From an uncultured SAR116 cluster alpha proteobacterium (GTDB lineage: Bacteria > Pseudomonadota > Alphaproteobacteria > Puniceispirillales > Marisalimonadaceae): DNA of 64,000 nucleotides. A program made the position numbers and the translations under genes. The notes under the pieces are model-generated. The model ran no database searches. It was given only the letters and a program-made list of their open reading frames with translations, and was not told the DNA's origin. Below, piece after piece: positions 8,062 through 16,766 of this stretch. Within the stretch, counting starts at the first letter, position 1. Every line of letters begins with the position of its first letter. The stretch covers positions 1 to 64,000 of the forward strand of contig CACNFD010000002.1 of the NCBI GenBank assembly GCA_902619615.1. Reading direction: 5' to 3'.

Positions 8062-9366
8062 TTAGTCGATTTCTTTATAATATTTCATTAAACTGTTTTT
8101 TGCACTTTTTGAAATATTAATTTTTTTTTCTGATACAAAAGTCTCATGATTTTGCTCTACCTTTTCAAGATCATATAAATAATTTACCATCAATCCTCCA
8201 GATAATTTTATACCATTTGATGAGATGTCTCCAAGAAAGTTTATTTGTTCCAAGGATGCACCATTACCTAAATGAAACCTCGCGACAGGATCATTCGGCA
8301 TTTTATCAGACCTTTCAGATTTAAAAAAATATTCACCTAAACATTTAAGTAAATCATTTTTTATTTTTGACAATTGATCTGGTTTTTTAATTTTATCTAT
8401 TTTTAAGTCCAATTTAGGATATTTATTTCTCATCCATTTTCTAAAACCTGGAAGCGGGGATAATGTAACAAAAGTCTTCAAATTTTTAAATTCGTCACTC
8501 AAATCAGTAGCTACTTGTTTAATTAAAAAATTACCAAAAGAAATACCAGTTAATCCTTTCTGACAGTTAGAAATTGAATAAAAAACTGCAACTTTAGACT
8601 CCTCAGGCTCAAGGAACCCTCTATCTTTTATAAGTACATTTTGAATATTTGATGGTATTTCTCTAGTTAAAGCAACCTCAACAAATATTATTGGTTCATC
8701 TTGCATTGCAGGGTGAAAAAAAGCAAAACACCTACGATCCTTTGGAGCTAATCGAGCTCTTAATTCATCCCATGAGTTAATTTCATGAACAGCTTCGTAA
8801 GCTATAATTTTTTCTAATATATGGGCAGGTGTTTCCCAATTAATTGGTCTTAAAATCAAAAAACCTCTATTAAACCAATTTTTGAATAAATAAACTAAAT
8901 CAAAATCTACTGCTTTTAACTCTGGTTTTTTTATTATAAATTCTAACAATCTTTTTCTTAAATTAACCAGCCTAACTGTACCCCTTGAAATGGCATTGCA
9001 TCTTCTAAATATATCTCTTCTCAAAGGTTCTGATAATTCCATTAGTTTTACTAAATTTTCTGATGTTTTTTCAATTTCATATTCTTTCATAACTAATAAT
9101 AAATGGTCTAAATTAACTTCGTAATTTTTTCTTAATAATTCAAAAACCTTAACTAATTCTTTGTCATTCAGTTGTTCACAATGAGAAATCAAAAGTTCTG
9201 CGTGGCGAAGTGCAGAAACTTCACCTTTTGCAGATGCAACATTCTCAACGTATTCATTTGTTGTTAAAGATTTCTTTTTATCAAATAAAAAATTTAAAGA
9301 CTTATTTATCTTGGGTTTATCAAATAAAGAATTTATTAATTCTTGAAAAAATTTAATTTTTGTCAC
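8062..9366 (-). CDS. Malonyl-CoA decarboxylase
   Basis: The 434-residue protein matches MCD in both domains: a helical N-terminal domain up to about residue 160 (RRDIFRRCNAISRGT) and a GNAT-fold catalytic domain with NWETPAHILEKIIAYEAVHEI, CFAFFHPAM, LSPLPGF and ARFHLGNGASLEQINFLGD, which carries the conserved His. It converts malonyl-CoA to acetyl-CoA and CO2. The start is GTG. In rhizobia the enzyme is encoded with malonyl-CoA synthetase and a malonate carrier (mat genes); neither is adjacent here, though an AEC carrier of the family that includes malonate transporters lies 6 kb away. Confidence 0.95.
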   Translation of the reverse strand: MTKIKFFQELINSLFDKPKINKSLNFLFDKKKSLTTNEYVENVASAKGEVSALRHAELLISHCEQLNDKELVKVFELLRKNYEVNLDHLLLVMKEYEIEKTSENLVKLMELSEPLRRDIFRRCNAISRGTVRLVNLRKRLLEFIIKKPELKAVDFDLVYLFKNWFNRGFLILRPINWETPAHILEKIIAYEAVHEINSWDELRARLAPKDRRCFAFFHPAMQDEPIIFVEVALTREIPSNIQNVLIKDRGFLEPEESKVAVFYSISNCQKGLTGISFGNFLIKQVATDLSDEFKNLKTFVTLSPLPGFRKWMRNKYPKLDLKIDKIKKPDQLSKIKNDLLKCLGEYFFKSERSDKMPNDPVARFHLGNGASLEQINFLGDISSNGIKLSGGLMVNYLYDLEKVEQNHETFVSEKKINISKSAKNSLMKYYKEID

Positions 9367-9410
9367 AATACTTCAACCATAATATAATTAGGTAACCTAA
9401 TGTTTGAAGG

Positions 9411-10583
9411 TTATTTATTAGCCAAAATCTCTGTAGCTTTAGCAATTCCCCCTTTTTGGTAAGGTATACCTGCCATTTCAAAACCTATTTCTATTCCATT
9501 TAATGTACCCATTAACATTAAGTCATTAAAATCACCAAGATGGCCTATTCTAAAAACTTTTCCTGCAAGTTTCGAAAGTCCACTACCTAGAGACATATTT
9601 AAATTTTCTAAAATTATTTTTCTTAGAATATCGGCATTATGATTTTTTGGTAACATAACAGCTGTTAAAACATTTGAAAAATCCTTTTCTTCTTTGCATA
9701 CAGTCTCAAAGCCCCATGCTTGAACAGCAGCCCTTGTTGCTTGAGCATGTCTTTCATGTCTATAAAAAACATTATCAAGCCCCTCTTCATGAAGCATATC
9801 AATCGCTTCTTTTAATCCGTATAATAGATTAGTTGCAGGTGTATAAGGAAAAGAACCTGATTTGTTTGCTTCTATTTGCTCTTCCCAATCCCAGTAAGAT
9901 CTCCGCATACCTGAAGTTTTAGACATTTTGAGCGCCTTTTCTGATATTGCATTGAAGGATAATCCAGGTGGCAACATAAGCCCTTTTTGAGATCCAGAAA
10001 CTGTAATATCAACACCCCATTCATCATGTTTATACTCCATGGATCCTAAACCTGAAATAGTATCAACCATCAATAAAGCATCATGATTAGCTGAGTTCAA
10101 TGCTTTCCTAACTTCTTCAATTCTTGAAGTACAACCTGTAGAGGTCTCATTATGAACTACACAAACTGCTTTTATCTGTTTTTCAGTATCTTTTTCTAAT
10201 CTCTCATAAATTTTTTCAGGCTCAGCCCCTCTTTGCCAATCGGTTTTCAAAAACTCAGTTTTTATTCCAAGTCTAAGCGCCATTTTATTCCATAAAGATG
10301 CAAAATGACCAGTTTCCACCATAAGAACTAAGTCGTCTTCTCTAATTGTATTAACAAGTGCCGCCTCCCACGCACCAGTTCCTGAAGCAGGATATATGAT
10401 AACATTAGATTTAGTTTTAAAAATTGTCTTTATTCCTTCAAGACAATCATTAGCTAAATTGGAAAATTCAGGTCCTCTATGATCTATAGTAGGATAATCC
10501 ATTGCACGTAAAATTCTGTCAGGAACATTCGAAGGACCTGGTAACTGAAGAAAATGTTTGCCTGACATATAATTTTTAGTCAT
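9411..10583 (-). CDS. Serine/alanine-glyoxylate aminotransferase (class V, PLP)
   Basis: The 390-residue enzyme opens with the family signature LPGPSNVPDRILRAMDYPTIDHRGPEF, has the PLP-anchoring VDTISGLGSMEY aspartate and the Schiff-base lysine in SGSQKGLMLPPG, and ends with GHLGDFNDLMLMG. These enzymes transfer the amino group of serine or alanine to glyoxylate, making glycine. In this window glyoxylate is the expected end product of the allantoate branch (allantoicase and ureidoglycolate lyase), so this gene is a plausible exit for that carbon. It lies upstream of malonyl-CoA decarboxylase on the same strand. Confidence 0.93.
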   Translation of the reverse strand: MTKNYMSGKHFLQLPGPSNVPDRILRAMDYPTIDHRGPEFSNLANDCLEGIKTIFKTKSNVIIYPASGTGAWEAALVNTIREDDLVLMVETGHFASLWNKMALRLGIKTEFLKTDWQRGAEPEKIYERLEKDTEKQIKAVCVVHNETSTGCTSRIEEVRKALNSANHDALLMVDTISGLGSMEYKHDEWGVDITVSGSQKGLMLPPGLSFNAISEKALKMSKTSGMRRSYWDWEEQIEANKSGSFPYTPATNLLYGLKEAIDMLHEEGLDNVFYRHERHAQATRAAVQAWGFETVCKEEKDFSNVLTAVMLPKNHNADILRKIILENLNMSLGSGLSKLAGKVFRIGHLGDFNDLMLMGTLNGIEIGFEMAGIPYQKGGIAKATEILANK

Positions 10584-10704
10584 TAATTAATCCTAGCCAA
10601 AATGTTATCTTTAATTGAAACTATTGAGAATTTATTTTATTATTTATACACTTAATTACATTAATTTCCATATAGAATTTAAATTCACATTAAAGGTTAT
10701 TTAG

Positions 10705-13659
10705 ATGCCAGAAGGCCATGCAGATAAATTACTAGACATATTAAAAACAAAAACTTCAGCAGAAGTTTACTCTGACAATTTTAATAAAGGTAGATACGCT
10801 ACTGATGCATCAATATATCAGATGATGCCATTTGGAGTTCTAATACCCAAAACTAAATCAGATTTAATTGAAACAATTAATTATGCTTGTGAAAAAAGGG
10901 TACCTTTACTTGCACGTGGTGGCGGCACATCACAATGTGGTCAAACTGTAAATAATGCAATCGTTATTGATAATTCTAAATATCTTAATAAAGTTCTAGA
11001 TTTTGATAAAGAACAAATGACATGCGTTGTTGAACCTGGAATTGTCTTAGACGAACTTAATCGTTTTTTAAAACCACATGGGTTGTGGTTTCCTGTAGAC
11101 GTATCAACTTCAAGCAGAGCTACAATAGGTGGAATGGCTGGAAATAATAGTTGTGGTGGAAGATCAATAAGATATGGCATGATGAGGGATAATGTTATTG
11201 ATATTGAAGCTATTTTATATGATGGATCAATTTATAATTTTGGAAAATTAGAAAACAATAGTCTGCCATTTAGTAAAGGGGTTGCACCTGAAATTATTAA
11301 CAAACTCCAAAAACTAGCAAATGATAATGAAAAAGAAATTTTAGATAAATTTCCCAGTGTTCTGAGAAGAGTTGGTGGTTATAATATTGATGCATTGCTT
11401 ACTGATGCGATGGCTAGCAGACCTAATGGTAGAGTTGGTGACGGAGTTAATTTGTCTCACTTGTTGGTTGGATCTGAAGGAACGCTTGCTTTTTCATCTG
11501 CAATCACTCTTAAATTATCTCCACTTCCATCAAAAAAAATAATGGGAGTTTGTCATTTTCCATCCTTTTACGAAGCAATGGATGCTGCTCAATACATAGT
11601 GCCATTAAATCCGGTAGCTGTCGAGTTAGTGGATGATACTATGATCAGCCTAGCCCAAAAGATTGACATGTTCAAACCTACTGTAGAAGCTGTCGTAAAC
11701 GGCAATCCAAAATCATTACTTCTTGTTGAATTCGCAGAAGAGGATATGAATGAAAATCATAGAAGATTAAAAAAACTTCATCAACTAATTGGTGACCTAG
11801 GATATTCCTGGAATAAAGGCAAAAAAAATGGTGGTGTTGTTGATGTTATTAATGACAATCTTCAGTCTAAAGTTAGTGAAATGAGAAAATCTGGTTTGAA
11901 TATTATGATGTCCATGAAAGATGATGCAAAGCCAGTTTCATTCATTGAAGACTGTGCTGTAGAACTAAAAGATTTAGCAGAATACACCGATGGATTAAAT
12001 AAAATCTTTGATAAATACAATGTTAAGGGCACTTGGTATGCTCACGCTTCAGTCGGCTGTTTACATGTCAGACCTGTTTTGAATATGAAAATTCAAGATG
12101 ATGTTGATAAAATGAGAAATATTGCCAATGAAACAAGTAGCTTAGTAAAAAAATTTAAAGGCTCATATTCAGGTGAACATGGAGATGGCATAGCCCGTTC
12201 TGAATTTAATGAAGTAATGTTTGGCAAAAAGATGATTGAAATATTTAGAATCATTAAAAGTTCTTTTGACCCTTTTAATATCTTTAATCCAGGGAAGATT
12301 GTGGATGCTCCAAAATTAGATGCAAGAGATTACTTCAGATATGCGCCATCTTATAATGCTAAAAATATTGATACTATTTTAAACTGGTCTTCTTGGACAG
12401 GTTCAAGCGGAGGATTTCAAGGGGCTATAGAAATGTGTAATAATAATGGCTCATGTAGAAAATTAGAAGGTGGAGTTATGTGTCCTTCTTTTAGGGTAAC
12501 AAAAGATGAGAAGGACTCTACAAGAGGAAGAGCAAATTCTCTTAGATTAGCTCTTTCAGGACAGCTTGGTAAAGATGCTTTATTCAGTGAAAGAATGAAT
12601 GATACTATGAAACTTTGTGTTTCGTGTAAAGCATGCAAACGTGAATGTCCAACAGGCGTTGATATGTCAAAAATGAAAATTGAAATTTCAAATTTAAGAG
12701 CAAAAAAAATTGGATTAGACATTAAAAGCAAACTTGTTGCATTTCTTCCATACTATGCATCAATTGCATCAAAATTTTCTTTTATTTTCAATTTAAGAGA
12801 TAAGCTCCCTGGATTGGCAAAACTGAGTGAAATTTTTCTTGGCATCACAGCAAAGAGGCCTCTTCCAAAATGGAGACAGGATTATTTTAGAGATAATGAG
12901 TTACCAAGTAATTTAAGTGAAAATAAAAAATCTATTCCTGTTATTTTATTCGTTGATACATTTAATAGATATTATGAACCTGAAAACGTAAGATCAGCAA
13001 TCAAAGTTTTAAAAAAAGCAGGCTACTTCCCATTTATTCCAACTTTAGAAAATTCAAGTAAAGCACTTTGTTGTGGTAGAACATATCTAACCAATGGACT
13101 TATTAATCATGCAAAAAATGAGGTTTTAAAAATATTAGAAACATATAAACCTTACCTTAAAAATGGTATATCTATTGTTGGTATAGAACCTTCTTGTATT
13201 CTTTCATTTAGGGACGAAATACCCAATTTAATAAAAAATAAAGAAACCAATTATTTAAAAAACAACTCATATACATTTGAAGAATTACTATCAAAGCATT
13301 GTGAAAAATTAAAATTCAAAAATTTAACTAAAAAAGTCTTACTTCATGGTCACTGTCATCAAAAAGCTTTTGATGTAGTAAAACCAATTGAAAATATATT
13401 AAAAAATATTGAAGGTGTTGAAGTTGAAACAATTGAAACAAGCTGTTGTGGAATGGCAGGTTTTTTTGGTTATGACAAGAACACCTACAATATTTCAATG
13501 AAGATGGCCAATGAAAAACTTTTCCCAGCAATAATAAAAAATAAAGGTGAAATAACTATTATAGCTGATGGGACATCTTGTAGATGTCAGATTAAGGATG
13601 GTCTGAATAAGGAAGCTATTCATATAGCTAAATTTCTTGATCAAAATATAATTTACTAA
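10705..13659 (+). CDS. YdiJ-like FAD-linked dehydrogenase with Fe-S C-terminus
   Basis: The 984-residue fusion has a VAO-type FAD domain (residues about 45-270, RGGGTSQCGQTVNNA and IGGMAGNNSCGGRSIRYG), an FAD-oxidase C-terminal domain with SGEHGDGIARSEF around 490, a ferredoxin-like segment around 640 (CVSCKACKRECPTGVDM), and two CCG-type cysteine-rich segments (ALCCGRTYLT, ETSCCGMAGFFGY) plus HGHCHQKAF. This is the order seen in YdiJ and in GlcD-GlpC fusions that oxidise D-2-hydroxy acids such as D-lactate, glycolate or D-2-hydroxyglutarate and pass electrons to the respiratory chain. It starts the forward unit with the molybdoenzyme gene. Confidence 0.92.
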   Translation: MPEGHADKLLDILKTKTSAEVYSDNFNKGRYATDASIYQMMPFGVLIPKTKSDLIETINYACEKRVPLLARGGGTSQCGQTVNNAIVIDNSKYLNKVLDFDKEQMTCVVEPGIVLDELNRFLKPHGLWFPVDVSTSSRATIGGMAGNNSCGGRSIRYGMMRDNVIDIEAILYDGSIYNFGKLENNSLPFSKGVAPEIINKLQKLANDNEKEILDKFPSVLRRVGGYNIDALLTDAMASRPNGRVGDGVNLSHLLVGSEGTLAFSSAITLKLSPLPSKKIMGVCHFPSFYEAMDAAQYIVPLNPVAVELVDDTMISLAQKIDMFKPTVEAVVNGNPKSLLLVEFAEEDMNENHRRLKKLHQLIGDLGYSWNKGKKNGGVVDVINDNLQSKVSEMRKSGLNIMMSMKDDAKPVSFIEDCAVELKDLAEYTDGLNKIFDKYNVKGTWYAHASVGCLHVRPVLNMKIQDDVDKMRNIANETSSLVKKFKGSYSGEHGDGIARSEFNEVMFGKKMIEIFRIIKSSFDPFNIFNPGKIVDAPKLDARDYFRYAPSYNAKNIDTILNWSSWTGSSGGFQGAIEMCNNNGSCRKLEGGVMCPSFRVTKDEKDSTRGRANSLRLALSGQLGKDALFSERMNDTMKLCVSCKACKRECPTGVDMSKMKIEISNLRAKKIGLDIKSKLVAFLPYYASIASKFSFIFNLRDKLPGLAKLSEIFLGITAKRPLPKWRQDYFRDNELPSNLSENKKSIPVILFVDTFNRYYEPENVRSAIKVLKKAGYFPFIPTLENSSKALCCGRTYLTNGLINHAKNEVLKILETYKPYLKNGISIVGIEPSCILSFRDEIPNLIKNKETNYLKNNSYTFEELLSKHCEKLKFKNLTKKVLLHGHCHQKAFDVVKPIENILKNIEGVEVETIETSCCGMAGFFGYDKNTYNISMKMANEKLFPAIIKNKGEITIIADGTSCRCQIKDGLNKEAIHIAKFLDQNIIY

Positions 13660-13699
13660 AAACAATTTAAGATTTAGTCTATTTTGTTAAGAGGAAAGA

Positions 13700-16045
13700 A
13701 TGCCAAATAAAATTAGAAAGCCAACATCGTTTCATTGGGGTAGTTATTATGCTGAAATTGAAGATGATAAGCTTGTTGGCATGCGCCCATATGAAAATGA
13801 TACAAACCCTTCTAAAATAGCTAATGGTATTGTAAACAGCATTGACGACGAATTACGAATAAGATTTCCTCATGTTCGTAAAGGTTACCTTAGAGAAATA
13901 CGTAAAGAACTAGCTAATAGTAAAATGTCGTTGACTGGCAAGCGTGGTAGGGAAAAAAGAGGCTCTGAAAATTTTGAAGCTGTTAGCTGGGAAGAAGCGA
14001 GTAATATTGTTGCTTTTGAGCTGAATAGAGTCAAAAAAAAGTATAAAAACAAAGCCTTCTTTGCTGGCTCTTATGGTTGGGGTTCTGCTGGAAGATTTCA
14101 CCATGCCCAAAGTCAACTTCATAGATTTTTTAATTGTTATGGTGGATATACTAGATCAGTAAACACCTATTCTTATGCAGCCAGTGAAACAATTATGCCT
14201 CACGTTATTGGTATGTCATATCGACAATTTCTTGATAATCACACAGATTGGAATAATATTAAGGACAATTCTGAATTAATAGTTATGTTTGGCGGATTGC
14301 CTCTAAAAAATGCCCAAGTAAACTCTGGAGGTGTTGGAAAACACACGACTAGAGAATATATAAAAAAATGTGCACAAAAAGGTATAGAATTTATAAATAT
14401 TAGCCCAATGGAAATGGAAGCTGATATAATAAGTAAAGCTGAATGGGTAAAAATAAGACCAGGTACAGATACAGCTTTAATGCTTGGTGTTGCATTTATT
14501 TTAGAAACAGAAAGCCTAGCTGATAGAGATTTTATAAACAAATATTGTGTTGGATACGACAAATTTCTTCAATACCTAAAGGGTATATCCGATGGCAAAG
14601 CTAAGACACCCTTCTGGGCATCTAAAATTACTGGCATTCCAAGTAATACAATTTATAATTTAGCAAAGAAAATGTCTTCAAACAGAACGATGATTACGGG
14701 AGCTTGGGCCCTGCAACGACAGCAGTATGGTGAACAACCACACTGGATGATAGCTGTTCTAGCTTGTATGCTAGGACAAATAGGACTTCCTGGTGGAGGT
14801 TTTGGCCTTGGATACAGTGCAGAAAACGGCATTGGAAATCCAGTCCAACATTTTAAGTGGCCTTCCTTAGAACAATTCAATAATCCTGTTTCAGAGTTTA
14901 TTCCTGTCGCTAGAATTTCAGATATGCTATTACAACCAGGAAAAATTTTTTCTTATAATGGAAAAGAAATTAAATACCCAGATATAAAGTTAGTATATTG
15001 GGCAGGTGGTAATCCGTTTCATCATCAGATGAACTTAAAGAAGCTTAATAAAGCTTTTAAACAACCTGACACAATAATTGTAAATGAAATTTGGTGGAAT
15101 AGTCTTGCAAGACATTCAGATATTATATTACCAGCAACAACCTCATTAGAAAGAAATGATATAAGTATTAAACATTGGGATCAGATGATTTCACCAATGT
15201 ATAAAGCAATTGAACCCGTAGGAGAGTCAAGATCAGACTATGAAATTTTTTCCGAAATTGCCTCAAAATTAAATTTTAAAGATAAATTCACTGAAGGAAA
15301 AGATGAAGATAAATGGCTAAGGTCTATTTGGGATAAAGCAAGAAGTAAAGCAAAAGATGAAGGATTTACTTTACCTGAGTATGAAAAATTTTGGAAAAAT
15401 GGTTTTCAAGAGGTATTATCTCCCAAAAAACAAATTATTTTATTAGAACAATTTAGAAAAGATCCTGAAAAAAATCCTATCTCAACACCGTCAGGAAAAA
15501 TAGAAATTTTTTCTGAAACAGTTGAAAGTTTTAACTATAAGGATTGTCCTGGACACCCCACTTGGTTAGAACAAGAAGAATGGCTAGGTTCAAATTTAAC
15601 AAAACAATACCCACTTCAACTAATATCAGGTCAACCCCACAATAGGTTACACAGTCAACTTGATAATGGTTCTGAGAGCCAAAGTTATAAAATATTAGGA
15701 AGGGAACCCATTAAAATTCATCCACAAGATGCTAAAACAAGAAAGTTAGTTGACGGGGATATTGTTGAGGTATTTAACAAGAGGGGTAAATGCCTTGCTG
15801 GAGTGATAATAAGTAATGAAGTCATGAAAGGCGTAGTATTTCTACCTGTAGGCGCTTGGTATGATCCAATAAATGATGGCGAATTTTGTATACATGGAAA
15901 TCCAAATGTTTTGACAGAAGACATTGGCACTTCATCTTTAGCTCAAGGACCATCAGCTCATTCGACTTTAGTAGAAATAAAAAAATATACCAAAGAATTA
16001 CCAGAAATTAATGTTTTACATAAACCCAAAATTGTAAAAAAGTAG
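13700..16045 (+). CDS. Molybdopterin oxidoreductase, BisC/TMAO-DMSO reductase type
   Basis: The 781-residue enzyme has the DMSO-reductase-family domains: SYGWGSAGRFHHAQSQLHRF carries the likely Ser ligand to molybdenum, followed by YCVGYDKFLQYL, LPGGGFGLGYS, ILPATTSLERND and a molydopterin-binding C-terminal barrel starting around residue 650 (LISGQPHNRLHSQLDNG). It lacks the N-terminal Cys motif for a 4Fe-4S cluster and any Tat signal, which matches cytoplasmic BisC (biotin or methionine sulfoxide reductase) rather than periplasmic TorA. AGAGGAAAGA is a strong ribosome binding site. The upstream FAD/Fe-S dehydrogenase could be an electron partner, but this is inference. Confidence 0.92.
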   Translation: MPNKIRKPTSFHWGSYYAEIEDDKLVGMRPYENDTNPSKIANGIVNSIDDELRIRFPHVRKGYLREIRKELANSKMSLTGKRGREKRGSENFEAVSWEEASNIVAFELNRVKKKYKNKAFFAGSYGWGSAGRFHHAQSQLHRFFNCYGGYTRSVNTYSYAASETIMPHVIGMSYRQFLDNHTDWNNIKDNSELIVMFGGLPLKNAQVNSGGVGKHTTREYIKKCAQKGIEFINISPMEMEADIISKAEWVKIRPGTDTALMLGVAFILETESLADRDFINKYCVGYDKFLQYLKGISDGKAKTPFWASKITGIPSNTIYNLAKKMSSNRTMITGAWALQRQQYGEQPHWMIAVLACMLGQIGLPGGGFGLGYSAENGIGNPVQHFKWPSLEQFNNPVSEFIPVARISDMLLQPGKIFSYNGKEIKYPDIKLVYWAGGNPFHHQMNLKKLNKAFKQPDTIIVNEIWWNSLARHSDIILPATTSLERNDISIKHWDQMISPMYKAIEPVGESRSDYEIFSEIASKLNFKDKFTEGKDEDKWLRSIWDKARSKAKDEGFTLPEYEKFWKNGFQEVLSPKKQIILLEQFRKDPEKNPISTPSGKIEIFSETVESFNYKDCPGHPTWLEQEEWLGSNLTKQYPLQLISGQPHNRLHSQLDNGSESQSYKILGREPIKIHPQDAKTRKLVDGDIVEVFNKRGKCLAGVIISNEVMKGVVFLPVGAWYDPINDGEFCIHGNPNVLTEDIGTSSLAQGPSAHSTLVEIKKYTKELPEINVLHKPKIVKK

Positions 16046-16056
16046 AGTACTCTGTC

Positions 16057-16761
16057 TTGAGCATTGAAATTTGTATCATTAATCCTTATGCATCTGCTAT
16101 ATCAAATCAAAAAATCAAATATTGTGCTCTAAAAGTGATTGATAAAGATTCTAGTATTTTAATAAATAACGAAAATTCTGATGAAGACTATTTTGACCTA
16201 CATAGCGAAACAATAAATATTTCAAAATTGCTTAAAGTAGTTGAAAAAAATAATTCTTCGGACGCTTTCATAATTATTTCTTTTGAAGATATTGGTGTCG
16301 ATACAATTAGAAAAGTCACTTCAAAACCAATAATTGGTATAGGCGAAGCTTCTTTTTATACTGCAAACATAATTGCAAATAAGTTTTCAGTAATTACGAA
16401 TTTATCTCATTCACATGAAGCCTTAAAAAACAACTTAATTAAATATGATATGGATCACAAGTGCGTATCGATGAAATCAATTGAAGTTCCTGTATTAGAT
16501 ATGGATACAATGTCAAAATCAAATTTAAATAAATTAAATAACGAAATTCAAAGAACAATAACAGAAGATGATCCGGAGGCTATAATTATAACTAGCCCTG
16601 GAATTTTAAATTTATCAAAAAATTTAAGTAATAAGTTCAATATACCTATTATCGAAGGAGTAACAGCTGCAACAGCTCTAATGGAAAATTTTGCTAAATT
16701 AGATTTACAAATAAAAAAATTTGTTTCTAAACCTATTAGAAATTTTGGAATACCAATTTAA
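16057..16761 (+). CDS. Asp/Glu/hydantoin racemase-fold protein, both catalytic Cys replaced by Ser
   Basis: The 234-residue protein aligns over its length with the hydantoin racemase at 40.7 kb (shared IGIGEAS/A, IEVPVLDMD, PIIEGV). In that family two cysteines act as acid and base in ACFDDTG and LGCAGM. Here the matching places read IISFEDIG (Ser75) and ITSPGIL (Ser180), and the N-terminal NPNT motif is NPYA. A cofactor-independent racemase reaction is therefore unlikely as it stands. The start is TTG, eleven bases after the molybdoenzyme stop, so it is the last gene of that unit. It might act on a different chemistry or be a binding or regulatory relic. Confidence 0.85.
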   Translation: MSIEICIINPYASAISNQKIKYCALKVIDKDSSILINNENSDEDYFDLHSETINISKLLKVVEKNNSSDAFIIISFEDIGVDTIRKVTSKPIIGIGEASFYTANIIANKFSVITNLSHSHEALKNNLIKYDMDHKCVSMKSIEVPVLDMDTMSKSNLNKLNNEIQRTITEDDPEAIIITSPGILNLSKNLSNKFNIPIIEGVTAATALMENFAKLDLQIKKFVSKPIRNFGIPI

Positions 16762-16766
16762 ATTAA

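Noticed and set aside
16044-16053. AGAGTACTCT palindrome at the molybdoenzyme stop codon
   Set aside because: A 10-bp palindrome overlapping a stop codon inside an operon; no promoter context, most likely coincidence.
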